From Corbicula japonica (lineage: Eukaryota; Mollusca; Bivalvia; Venerida; Cyrenidae), in NCBI GenBank assembly GCA_038501625.1, contig JAZAYU010000881.1, positions 1-64,000 on the forward strand: a stretch of DNA of 64,000 nt, in the 5' to 3' direction. The notes under the pieces were generated by a model that was not told where the DNA came from, did not search any database, and saw nothing but the letters and a program-made list of their open reading frames with translations. The position numbers were made by a program, and so were the translations under genes. Shown piece by piece: positions 1 through 10,798 of this stretch; positions within the stretch are counted from its first letter, which is position 1; every line of letters begins with the position of its first letter.

Positions 1-274
1 TGCGTTTGCCTCCACCTACTGCCTTTGCACCTTCTTCCGCGCCTAATACTATACCCTCAGCCAAACTCTTCAATGTATCATCCTTCCAATTAATCTGATC
101 GAACATTTTTAGATTTTCATCAGCGCCAGCTTTTAACTTCTTTAACATCTGTGACAGCTCATCGTCAATTGTCTCTATGTCTTTCTGTATTTCATAACTC
201 TTCTTTTTTAAAGCTTCTTGCAATTCTCCGTGTTTTTGACATGGGTCCTCTTTGCTTTGTTCCCGTTGTTTAAG
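1..274 (-). CDS. HEPN-like gene 1, third coding exon (partial at window edge)
   Basis: Third coding exon of the left-edge gene, cut by the window start. The exon begins at a clear acceptor (TTTGATTTCAG on the minus strand, 275 onward) in phase 0 with Leu-Lys, exactly as the third exon of the right-hand paralogue does. The 91 visible residues start with a charged, probably coiled-coil stretch rich in Lys and Glu (exon residues 1-58). They then run into a Gly/Ala-containing segment (LAEGIVLGAEEGAKAVGGG) that could be the start of a hydrophobic tail like that of the paralogue. The C-terminus and stop lie outside the window. Frame and splice phase are clear; the function is unknown. Confidence 0.7.
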
Positions 275-1016
275 CTGAAATCAAAATAATATCTAAACAA
301 GAAAAGTTATTTAAAGGATTTTGTTTTTAAAAGTGAAGGTTAGATTTTTTCACAGACTGTTCTGTATTAGAGTTTTCATGATTTCCATAGCAACAAAAAT
401 ACAGTATTCAGGAAGTCACAGGTGAAATAAAGTTGTATCTTGTACCGATAAAAACTCAGTAATGTTCCGAGTATTCACTTTAAAGGATATAATGGACACA
501 TTTTTGTACGTATGCACTGAGGCATCAGCTAGTAACGTTTCATGCACAGTTTCCTTGTTTCCAACAAGCGCAGTTAAACACTTGCATAACCGTTACTCCT
601 ATTTCATATGAGGTATATTTGGACATACCTTAACATTATCATCATAAATGTTTATAATACTTATAAATATTAATATCATTTTTATCTTAACTGTTTTTAA
701 ACGTTGGTACCCAAACGCAAATATTATTTCGAATGAAAACGTTTAAAAAACTTGTTCAAATTTGGGTATCGTCACGACATAACGTCAAGAGCATAAATAT
801 TTTTGGCGTTATTTTATGGATTTTTTTCTGTCGAATTCAATTAAATTGTACACACAAAAAACCCACAAAATAAACATAAAATTTGTTTTACAGTTGTAAA
901 TATAAATATATTTCATTTCATAACTAAGCCACCGGTGAAAATACGAATTCCAAATCTTACTCGGTGAAAAATATTTCTATCTTACTCTGGTTAAAGCAAA
1001 AATCCTATATTTAGTT

Positions 1017-1141
1017 AATTTTTTTTTCGGCGTCAGCTGTCTAAGCTCACTTTTGATCTAGTTTTTCTACCAATTAAATGTTGTAAATAAAACTTATTAT
1101 GCAGCGGGAAAATCTAATAGATTATTTCGATTGGTTGTTAG
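1017..1141. repeat. Dispersed repeat K, copy 1
   Basis: About 125 bp sharing long blocks with 7103-7233, including GCTGTCTAAGCTCACTTTTG and TTATAATGCAGCGGGAAAA-like segments. Two copies are seen in the window; the type is unknown. Confidence 0.6.
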
Positions 1142-1458
1142 TGGGTGTTTTTACGATTACCGTTACGATCTTTATATTGTGCGTTAGTATTAATCTGGCA
1201 CTTACATGTTCGGGCTTTTTTGTTTTTAAAAGCGATAATTGTATTGAAGAGAAACATATTTATGGAATAAATAAACCAGTAAATCAGTTGGTGGCTTAAA
1301 TACGATTTTATATGGAATATTCATGGGAGTCAGGTAAACACTTTCGTACAATACACAGTGTACAGCGACAAAAAGGTGCAGATATTTCTAGTTCTTTCTG
1401 GTTCCAATTCTAGTTCATTTGATACTGATTGTTAATTTCAAGCCCATATACAAAAATG

Positions 1459-1530
1459 TTCTTTGGTGTAATGGTTAGCGCACTCGCCTCACGAGCGGAG
1501 GGCCCCGGGTTCAATACTCGGTAGGATAAC
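1459..1530 (+). repeat. tRNA-derived sequence (tRNA-Val-like pseudogene or SINE head)
   Basis: It has an A-box-like TGGTGTAATGGTTAGC, a CTCACGA anticodon loop reading CAC, and a T arm CCGGG-TTCAATA-CTCGG that pairs with one wobble. The 5' and 3' acceptor strands do not pair and the anticodon stem has a terminal mismatch. An A-rich stretch follows directly. This fits a tRNA-derived SINE or tRNA pseudogene better than a working tRNA-Val. Confidence 0.5.
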
Positions 1531-2529
1531 TTTAAAAAAAATAATTAACATAAAAGTTGGTAGATTTCGCTCTTGTAACAAGTTGTTATTATTTTTATTT
1601 ATTATATTTCAAGAACATCTTGAGTTCTAACTCTACAAGAGGTATTTTACTGAAACTGAACACATGTAAATCAAGACCTAATGTAAGACATTGCTTCCTT
1701 AATCGACGTATTATCACCAGACGAAATTGTTGCAACAACATTTTTTCGGACAGACACTTTCAATGAAGTTATGGGGTTTCCATGACTCGGTCGCTTAATC
1801 CCTAGGCCATACTAAGAAGACAGGGATGGTTCGTCAACTGCTATTATTAGTAAAATAAAATTACTACATTGAGTCTGATTCCCCGCTCTATATTTCTTTC
1901 TTTCTTATACATGTACATAAAACTCTTTTGCATCAACGCCGTTTATCTTTTTTAAAGGTATTTCTTGTTTCTTTTCAGATTATTTTAAAATGATATACTG
2001 TCAGCTATTGTATGAAATATGTGTATATTACAATAGTTTTATTAAAAGCCTGATTATGTTATATTCTTCTAGTACTAAATGAAAATATTGTTTTGATTAA
2101 CTTTTAAGTTTTTCGAAATCCTATATGTTTCATCAATGTTTCTTCAATCTTTCGGATAATGACCAAGCAAACATATTCGATGTATGGCTTTTTGATAACG
2201 GCACAAGTTACATATTTAAATAAGTATACAGAAAGAAAATTTTAAACTAAGCGTCTTACACTATTTCTTAACTTGACCATTTTACATAATTTTCATCTGT
2301 ATTAAAAACAATGGCACAAGGTGTTTAAAACGATGGATTTTAAAAAGAAAAATCAAAAGATGCATGGATTTTGAATATAATATATACATTGCTTATTTTG
2401 TTTATAAATATTAATTCCTAATATAAATTATTAATAATAATGATTTGATAACATATACAATGCCTTTTGCGACTGAAACAAGTCGCACAGAATATTTGAG
2501 TAAGATTTTCATGCAATAATTTTACTCAC

Positions 2530-2697
2530 AAATGTTTGGGCATTTTGTATTTGAGAAATTTCTGCCCATCCGCGTTTTACTCTTTCTGACTCTAAATATT
2601 CAACAAATTGCTTCATCGTGCCAATGTGGTCCTTCTTTTCTTGTGAAGTTATTTTAAACGTCGCTGAATGCATGAGCTTGTTCCTAATCCTTATGAT
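2530..2697 (-). CDS. HEPN-like gene 1, second coding exon with R-x4-H motif
   Basis: A 56-codon exon with both splice sites visible: acceptor TTCTGATTTCAG and strong donor GTGAGT, both in phase 0. It encodes the core motif IIRIRNKLMHS, an R-N-x3-H (R-x4-H) signature at exon residues 5-10. A helix ending in FVEYLESE follows. The 'RIRN...H' block is what one sees in HEPN domains of the DZIP3-like type that are common in molluscs and cnidarians. In HEPN proteins this motif forms the RNase or nucleotide-binding site, but many animal copies are non-enzymatic. Exon 2 of the right-hand paralogue (57699-57848) has R and H at exactly the same exon positions. No database search was possible, so the family call is by motif only. 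Confidence 0.75.
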
Positions 2698-3946
2698 CTG
2701 AAATCAGAAAACAGAGGAAACTGATATACAACAAACTTTTCATGTGCAAATACAGTTAAATTTAATTGTTTTGATTGGTTACTTATTAATTGGCAACGTA
2801 TGAACGATTTGCTCCGAACACTCTAAACATCCTGAATAAAGCAACTGCTACAAAAAATAGAAATTGGGCAGCGCCACTAAACCCCCCTTTTTAACACTTA
2901 ACAAAACTTTTTAAAATGCGATATTGGTGTAATGGCTTTAACAATTTCTTAGCTTAAATCAACTGGATGGTTGGATACTAAAACTACAAAGAATTGGAAC
3001 AATCCTGATATCGTTCCAGTATTATGTATTTTGTATTCATACGCCGTTCATTAAAGTGTGTTATTCTTGTATTACACTAGTTAAACCACTTTGTTGAAAA
3101 TATTCAATTTTGATTTTAGAATGGAAAATATTAAAGAATCGAGGAAAATATTAAAGAATCGACTCGGCTTCTTTTAAAGTGTCCTGTGTGCCCTATGTAT
3201 ATCACCACTACACTTGAAGTTTGATCGGCCAAGACAGTTATTGTATCCAGCGCAACATACACTCATTATTTTGCCCAAGTATGGCTATTATTTAATGTCT
3301 AAAATATCTCTTCACTTGTAAAAATATCAAAGAACGTTCGTGTGAATCATTGTATAACAAGTTTAAGCTAAAAAGGAAAATAAACACTAATTGTAGTAGT
3401 CTAGATGTTATATTTAAAGGGAAACTGACTCATCTATATTTTGACAATTTTTACATTCAAATTCTACTGAAACATAATTTTTTATCAACAAGAACTTTTA
3501 CTTGCAAGAGAAAGCCATAGTTTTAATTTTTAGCACATCGTCATGCTGTGGTTATATTTCGTGGCAAGTTTCAGTTCAATCCCACTTTGCAACCCTAGGC
3601 ACTAATAACTGGTGTCTGCCGCTCGCCAACCACTACTGTCATTCGAGTTACGATATTTGTCCGTTTAATAACCAAGATTATATAAGTAAACCTGGTTTAC
3701 AATGTAGTAATGGTTATATTTTTTCAGCTATGTTTTGGACATTAAACATACAAAAATCTTAACTGCAGACAAGTGTAAATGTAATTGGCATTATATCTCT
3801 GTAAGTGAAGTGTGTATCGTGTGTTAATCAAATAATCAAAAGATTCGAACTTTAAGTTAAGACAGTTGTTGGTTTAATCATAAACTTAGATGCATCAAAG
3901 ACCAGATATATGTATTATATAACTAGCTTTTAATCTGTGTACATAC
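2698..3946 (-). other. Intron 1 of HEPN-like gene 1
   Basis: Runs from donor GTATGT at 3946-3941 to the acceptor at 2698-2699. It is AT-rich, with a small direct duplication of about 22 bp at 3122-3163 (AAAATATTAAAGAATCGA twice). The 86-aa plus-strand frame at 3502-3762 has no recognisable features. Confidence 0.55.
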
Positions 3947-4483
3947 TTCATCAAACATCCTCAGATTCTTCAGCAGATGTCCAAAAAGGCAGCAGTGTTC
4001 AATTAAATAGCGTAGTGATGTCAGCTTGCATGTTTCCAAGGTTGTATCATTCTTTTCATCACCTGGTAGGAAAAACGTAAGGAGTATCCACCAAACAGGA
4101 TGCTGTAATTTAGGCGATGATGCCAATAACTTCCAGAAAAAGTTATTAGGTCTTTTCGGTAGTTGAATGTGAAGTTGTAACGATGTGTTTTGCATTGAGC
4201 GCATATCGCATAGTCGATCAAAAATGTCGATGCATAACTGATCGCTACACGCAAGCGAATTCTGCGAATAGAGGTTTCGACCAGAATCACTTTTAATGTG
4301 ACGGATAAAGATTTTGAAATTCCTCCATTCTTCAAACGGCCATTTCTTCAATTCTTCTTCAGCAGACGTTTTTATGTAACCATGAAGTGCCCCAATGGTT
4401 TTCCAAATTGCAATAGTAGCGCTTGACCAGTTGAAGAAGTCTTTATTTTCATTGATAAACTCCAGTCTCATATCTTCAGACAT
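3947..4483 (-). CDS. HEPN-like gene 1, first coding exon
   Basis: Encodes the first 179 residues, starting MSEDMRLEF. The open frame runs on to a TAG at 3923, but the exon most likely ends at a strong donor (GAA|GTATGT) that keeps phase 0 with the next exon. It is related to the first coding exon at 59826-60338. Both have Asn-Trp near residue 20, a Trp-Pro (WPFEEWRNF against WPKELRDNL), a Trp-Ile-Leu block followed by Phe and Pro, and a Leu-rich segment ending in Cys-x-Leu-Phe. The last part (about residues 120-179) is predicted helical and probably forms the N-terminal half of the HEPN-like bundle completed by exon 2. A 5' UTR exon boundary (GTTACAG) lies 21 nt before the ATG. A short upstream ATG overlaps the start out of frame. 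Confidence 0.75.
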
Positions 4484-4506
4484 CTCATTTAAAGGTTATT
4501 CTGGCT

Positions 4507-6248
4507 GTAACAAAAAACGCAATGTGTGTTCATAGGATAACAGTTGTGCAGTATCAGTACAAAGAAATACCGATAACATATTTCATGGTCCTATTATTGT
4601 GGTTACATCTTAGAAAGGTAAACAATCTATGATGTAGAGATCACATTTCAGTCAAACCTGTCTTCATAGACCACCCGGGGGAAAACCTACAATTGATCTT
4701 TAGCATGCTAATGTTAATTACTATCCAATGTTTTACCTATATTAATTTTTTAGCTTAAACCCATTTTGTTTCATTTTCGGACAACAAGCCGTTGTTGTAC
4801 CTATGGAATGGTATTCATCTGAAAATAACGTATTGAAAGTTCTATGTTAACAGGCATATGAACACTATCGTTTGGGATGAATCAACATTTAAAATGGTAA
4901 CTTGTATAAAAAGTTGCAATCAACATGAAGATAGACCACGAGCAGTAATCCGAAGTGATCCGAACCTCACTCAAGTCAGATATTATAACAAATTGTAAGA
5001 TCTTATGACGGCCCACAAATACCGTATATTAACAGTTATCACAGGAAGCTTAAATCATAACGCCATCGGCATTAAGGGTCGAAAAATGATCTGATGATGT
5101 TATTTCAGTGGAAATGAATGCAAAACTATATAAAACACTCCTATCTTTAATATAATATGTCTTACGCGGGTTGTCAACACTTTCCATGGTTGAAAAAACT
5201 GGTTATACAGAATACGATAAACAATATAACTTTCGGAACAGCGATCATCATGTACTTTTACGATTTGTTATTATTACAAATTACGAATTATTATTGTTGA
5301 TAAAAGCACGTTTAAGTGACTCGTCGTCAAATCCGGAATAGCTTAGCGGTTTTTCAAAAGATTTTAATTAGATTGATGCATTTCCAATTATTACCCATGA
5401 AGATTCTTTATCAAACCAAGCCTGCAATATTGACATATTTACCATGCTCAGAGTCTTTTAATGATCCCTCTATTAAAATAGCTGAATAGGAAAATTTGAA
5501 CTCAACAAATTGAACACAACCAATTGGAAAATATTGCAGGCTCGGTTTGAGTGAGCCTGTTCATGGGCAGTAATGAAAATGCATATTACTTCACACGCCG
5601 CCTAACTCCGGGTTGAACGCAACTCGATATTCAAAATCAATACAATGCGGGGAATCACGTGGTTTTGATTGATGCATGGTAAATGGCCGACCAAAATCGC
5701 CGGTAAGTTGATCTTTATAGTTTTTGTGTAGCCCAAATCGGTTGATAGTTTTCAAGATATAGCACATCATACGCAGAATTGAATTTCTTTTCCATTGCTA
5801 CCTAACTTTCCGTCAGCGTTGCGCATGTTTCTAGTTTACCATTTAACCTTTGCATTGTTTATGTTTACAACGTGTGTTTGGGATACATTTTTCAAATATG
5901 AACCCACTTTTATATAACTGTTTAAAATGATACATTTTATTAGATTTTCGTTAGTTACTATGTTAAAAAACGTTAAACTTACCAACTATTTTGTCGGTCA
6001 TTAACCGTGCATGGCATCAAAACAAAACAACGTTATTCACCGCAGTGCAATAAACAGTACAAGTTCGATCCATTCGGCGCTGGGCGGCATGGGCAGTAAT
6101 ACATTAAAGTTAGCCTGCAATATTTTCATACTTGTCGCAATGGATGGTCCCTTTTTGTACAACGTTACTGATGTAAAACATGAAGGGATTTCAACATATT
6201 TTAAATTCGGGGTTCTGATATATGTTTAACAATCGGAACGGATATCCG
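4507..6248. other. Region upstream of gene 1, no gene seen
   Basis: AT-rich sequence upstream of gene 1. It presumably holds its promoter and 5' non-coding exon, but I cannot place either. A dispersed repeat with inverted ends lies at 5413-5622. A related fragment in the opposite sense is at about 6077-6130. Confidence 0.4.
5413..5622. repeat. Dispersed repeat J, copy 1, with inverted ends
   Basis: AATATTGCAGGCTCGGTTTGA (5530-5550) is the near inverse of TCAAACCAAGCCTGCAATATT (5413-5433). The part from 5528 to 5622, including TGTTCATGGGCAGTAAT and CGCCGCCTAACTCCGGGTTG, recurs at 50673-50774. A weaker version is at 57921-58012. Likely a non-autonomous element. Confidence 0.55.
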
Positions 6249-6592
6249 GAAATGTAACGATCATGTGACAATGATGAAATGTAACGATCATGTGAGTATG
6301 ATGAAATGTAACAAACATGTGACCATGATGAAATGTAACAAACCTGTGACAATGATGAAATGTAACAAAGATGTGACAATGATGAAATGAAACAAACCTG
6401 TGATAATGATGAAATGTAACAAACATGTGACCATGATGAAATATAACAAACATGTGACAATGATGAAATGTAACAAACATGTGAAAATGATGAAATGTAA
6501 CAAACATGTGACAATGATGAAATGTAACAAACATGTGACAATGATGAAATGTAACAAACATGTGACAATGATGAAATGTAACAAACAGGTTT
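6249..6592. repeat. 27-bp minisatellite, about 12.7 copies
   Basis: Head-to-tail array of the unit ATGTAACAAACATGTGACAATGATGAA with point variants (for example AACGATCATG in the first units). Because 27 is a multiple of three, several frames on both strands stay open and give 9-residue repeats. There is no other sign of coding. Confidence 0.95.
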
Positions 6593-9500
6593 GATAATTT
6601 TATTACTGATAAGATGTAGACATCCGTTTTAGTTGTCATGGTAATGATTGCCCGAGGCAGATAAATTATCAGAATTTAGGGATTTTATAACTGCTGTATA
6701 TCAACGCATTCTAATTTTGATTCTACTTGAAGAAACATCTAAATTTTACACAAGAGCGAAGAAATTTCGCTCATAAATAAGAATTACCTAAAATGCATTT
6801 TTATAAATAGTGTTTTACATTTGACATTAATTTGCAAGTAAAAAACCTTGCACAGGGTTACCTGATACAAATATTGTAAACATTACTTTATTGTTATTAG
6901 ACGTTATTAATTATCTATTTGAAACAACAAATAAACAAGAAACGTATACGGGGTCGTAATTACTACCAACGGAAAGCCGACGGATTAAACCCTGTTATAC
7001 CTACTTGAGTAATACATGTATGATTCTGATAACAACCAAAATAGTTATGAGATGGGATGGGAGGGAGTTTCGGTGTTACCCCTCCCTCTCCCTTTTAAAT
7101 TATTACTTTTTCTTCGGCGTAGCTGTCTAAGCTCACTTTTGACATATATTATTAACCAATGAAGTGTTGTAAATAATACTCGTATTCTATTATAATGCAG
7201 CGGGAAAAAATGAAATAAACTTTTTTGATTGGTAGCTTTTTATACCAGAGGCATCTAGCAGGGTAAAGAGGTATAGATCTAGTGGGGTTTTTAAACAATA
7301 AGTTTACACTGTTTGAAACGATTATTTCTTTGACGTTTAGATCTTTGCTATTATGTTAAGTCGAAAGATGTTGAAATGATACAGACTCCAGTACTCGTCA
7401 TTGGCTATATTTATTTATAAAACAACAACAACAACAACACAGTTACTCTTTATCAACCTATCCAAAATGAAATTTACTGGAACTTCCTTCTGGCAGCTGC
7501 ATAAAAAAAAATATGCTTCGCAATATAAATAATGAGTTCGCTATTTTAGTCTTGAAATCTTGTAATGTAATAGGAAAATTATGATAATAATTTACAAACA
7601 TATTAGGTGTTAAACAATTACATTTTAAAATATTTATTTAGGGTCTTTTTTAGACAAATATCCTTTTCTGGATAACATCAAAAATCTTGTAGGTATTTTA
7701 GCCACAGGTCATTTCATGTCTTCACTTGTATCTTTTAATTACATTGGACTCGGTCTTGCTATGATTAAGCAAGACGTTATATAACTGTTACGTTAGTTTT
7801 ATATATTCTTCATGTCAAATTGTCATCTCGAAACAGTTATCAGTCTGCATGAACAGTCTAGTGTATTGCATAAAAGCCAGAGATATTCATCTGTATATTG
7901 GGGAGGAAGAAGTGAACGGCCGGACGCCCGGAATGGGCCACGTACGGCGTTTAGGAAATGACACTTAGAAATTTACTAGGAATATTTATACTTATGAGAA
8001 AGAACTGTTTATGTTCTACAATTAATAGATAAACTGTTAAAAACTGATCTACATACAGAGTAATTTTGGAACGTGACCAAGTGTTCGTCTTATTACACCC
8101 TAAGACCTTGGTAAGAATTAACCACTACGTTACAATCTTCACTTAATATATTTTGTTCTTTCAGCAGTTGATATATCATCTAATACATTATGTTATCAGA
8201 ATATTAAACAAAACCAAGACCCTTTACAATACGTTTTTTTTTATATAAAATTCATTCTTTATCACGACTGAGGATTGTACGATGTGCTTACTTGTCTTAA
8301 ATCTGGCAACTACGTGTGATATGTTACGCGAAAAAACTTCGAGTCCGCTATTAAAGCAATCGCACTCAAGTCAGATTTAAGAACATGGTAGCATAGGGTT
8401 TTCAGGAGATGATTTTTTTTATCAGATTGCTATTAAAGCATACAGCTTTCATAGAGTAGAAAGTTGCGGTATATTCTAGAATTGTTTTAATATTCCTAGG
8501 ACATTCTCTTCAATTTTATAAGGAAAACAATTATAACTCTTTATTACTTTTTTATTAATTACAATAAGTCTTAAGATCTTTACTGAATGTATTTATTATC
8601 TCGGTAATTGATACATCCTCTTGTATCCTCATCCTTATACTATCTTGTTTATTAGGCCAAAAAAAGGTTTGTTTCTGATTACATCTTTGAAAAAAACAAT
8701 AGGTCGGTAGGTAGGCTTTTTTTGTGGGGAAGGAATCATAGTACAGGTATATACCATCTTTCATCTTGGGTGTAAGTAAGTAAATCAAAGAATAAACTTG
8801 TTAAATTAGCATCTATCTTTTTTCGAGGTATCTTTTAAGGTATTGAAGTGTAGAAAAGGGAAAACTCACTGCATTTTATACTGTAATTCCATTGAAACTA
8901 ATAAAGCAGTGTTTCAACTTAAAGTTGAATTGTTTTGCTTAACATGTAATCTTAATAATTATTTTTTTAATTAAAATTAGATGTGTAATGCCGTTATGTG
9001 GTTTAATGCATGGATATTGTTGATTTGTCCATGGCCATTTTTGTAAAAAAATATGTTGGATATACTTACCTTAATACCAACCACTTCTTACAACCACTGT
9101 GCCTCACTTTGAAATCGTATTAAGTTGTTTTTAGCTTTACATTCGTGATATCGTGCAATTAACACATAATCAAATATAAACATATCCCTTCAATGATGGT
9201 AAAAGTTCTATCACTACCACCAAAGCAGGGTTAATAATTTGATCAGTGCTGTTTCTTTCACTCGTTTTACCGTACAAATATCAGTACATAACTGTTCACT
9301 TATAAAGCCATTATTCAATGATTCAGCATTTACGACGTATCACGTATGCACTTCGAACAGAAATCTTAATCTATTTGCTTCTTAAATTCTTCAATGAATT
9401 CGTCGGTGGATCAAAAAGAATACTTTACTGGCTCGCCGAACGTTGACAGCCATGATTGTTTACCTCGGCGAATTCAATTATGGAATTAGCAACCTTGACC

Positions 9501-10068
9501 CGAAAGCACTCGCAACGCGGTTTACATACAGTGATACATGGACAAAACTCACGCGCTTAGCAGTTAAAAATAGCACCGGAGAAGAAAATGAAAGTAAATT
9601 TTCCAAAAATGAAAAAAGTGCTTGCTGTTATTTTTCACCGGACATTGTTTCTGACAATAACAGAATTTTTGGTCGGTCAAAAGCCCGGTCGGCTTTTCAT
9701 ACAATTTTTTGGGAGGGCTGAAGAAAAGTTACGGACGGCGCTAAAAATAGACGGTCGGTGGGGTAACCAGAAACAAACATATTTTTTAGGCCTTAGGTTT
9801 AAGATATTAATAATGCCAATACCTTTAAAATACGTTTTCATAATTATTAGATTCCCATTAATGAACAAAACTAAAATCTATTTATATGTTCCTTATTATG
9901 TGTAGTATGTTAGTTTACATTCAACTCTAAGTAATTTTAATAAAAAGTCATTGTGTAGGATTCTCAATGAAGTGAATCAGATGTAATACACGTAAATCGA
10001 GATAAAATGAATGATAGCAGCTATAAACTGTATCATTTCAAATACCATCTAGGCCGTTTATCTTTTAA
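6593..10068. other. Long gene-free stretch with scattered repeats
   Basis: No convincing coding sequence. It contains repeat K copy 2 (7103-7233). It also has two related pieces in opposite orientation (about 8655-8800 and 9660-9795) sharing a CAGAAACAAAC...TTTTTGGCCT-type block near a GGTCGGT run. The open frames at 8555-8788 and 9443-9905 coincide with those pieces. Confidence 0.5.
7103..7233. repeat. Dispersed repeat K, copy 2
   Basis: Partner of 1017-1141, same orientation. It shares CGGCGT(C)AGCTGTCTAAGC and the TATAATGCAGCGGGAAAA block. Confidence 0.6.
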
Positions 10069-10794
10069 GGTGGTATCATTTTTCACAATATTCTGTTAAA
10101 GTGGGGGGGGGGTGTGGTGACCTATTTTCATAAAATTCATGTTATTTATTAATTATAAATCTTCTTATTACTTTAGATATCAATTATAGGGCATATACAT
10201 GTTACAGGTCAATCAGGAATTATAAAAAATTAGAAATATGAAACAATTTTTCTCACTGAGCGTAGCCTTATTGCCGGGAGTCCAAACTTCCAAATTATCC
10301 ACTATAGTATTAAACTACAGTCACAGAAAGGTTGTCTATATCTAGGTTAACAATGTCTTAGAGTTTAGTTCAATAAACTGTACTAGAACAATAGCAAAAC
10401 ATGTTTCTCCCAGTGACTACAAAAGGAAAATTTGACATTCATGTTTCCATTGTTTATAACTATTGTTCTAGTAAAGTTTATTGAACTAAATTCTAAGACA
10501 TTGTTAACCTTGATATAGACAACCTTCCTGTGACTGTAGTTTAATACTATGGTGGATAATTTGGAAGTTTGTACTCCCGGCAATTATGCTACACTCTGTG
10601 AGAAAAATTGTTTCATATTTCTATTTTTTTTAATATTCCTGATTGACCTGTAACATGTATATTCCCTATATTTGATATATGAAGTAATAAGAAGATTTAT
10701 AATTATTAAATAACATGAATTTTATGAAAATAGGTCACCACACTCCCCCCCCCCCCCCCCACTTTAACAGAATATTGTGACAAATGATATCACC
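10069..10794. mobile_element. 726-bp fold-back element flanked by TTAA
   Basis: Near-perfect long inverted repeat. The left arm is about 10069-10395 and the right arm about 10450-10794, with a loop of roughly 60 bp. The ends read GGTGGTATCATTTTTCAC and its near complement, and TTAA is present on both outer sides (10065-10068 and 10795-10798). Just inside are poly-G (left) and poly-C (right) runs that also pair. It has no transposase. TTAA duplication is typical of piggyBac- and Kolobok-type transposons, so this is probably a non-autonomous derivative of one of them. The open frame on the minus strand at 10383-10583 is part of an arm. Confidence 0.8.
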
Positions 10795-10798
10795 TTAA

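Larger units (their letters stand above)
275..2529 (-). other. Intron 2 of HEPN-like gene 1
   Basis: Intron bounded on the minus strand by GTGAGT (2529-2524) and TTTCAG (280-275). It is AT-rich. It holds one copy of a dispersed repeat (1017-1141) and a tRNA-derived element (1459-1530). The two short open frames in it (around 1099 and 1557) lie in repeat or low-complexity sequence and look accidental. Confidence 0.6.

Noticed and set aside
3502..3762. 86-aa plus-strand frame
   Set aside because: It lies inside intron 1 of gene 1; no motif or repeat relation.
3923..3946. Extension of gene 1 exon 1 to the TAG at 3923
   Set aside because: A strong GTATGT donor at 3946 keeps phase with exon 2, as in the paralogue; the extension would end the protein before the motif exon.
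4021..4335. 104-aa minus-strand frame
   Set aside because: It overlaps the first coding exon of gene 1 in another phase; shadow.
6249..6592. CRISPR-like array
   Set aside because: Units are directly adjacent with no variable spacers, and the host is an animal.
6191..6639. Four overlapping open frames with 9-residue repeats
   Set aside because: All are produced by the 27-bp minisatellite; no start context, domain or codon bias.
9443..9905. Overlapping frames of 92 and 105 aa
   Set aside because: They coincide with a repeat piece related in reverse to 8655-8800; no motif.
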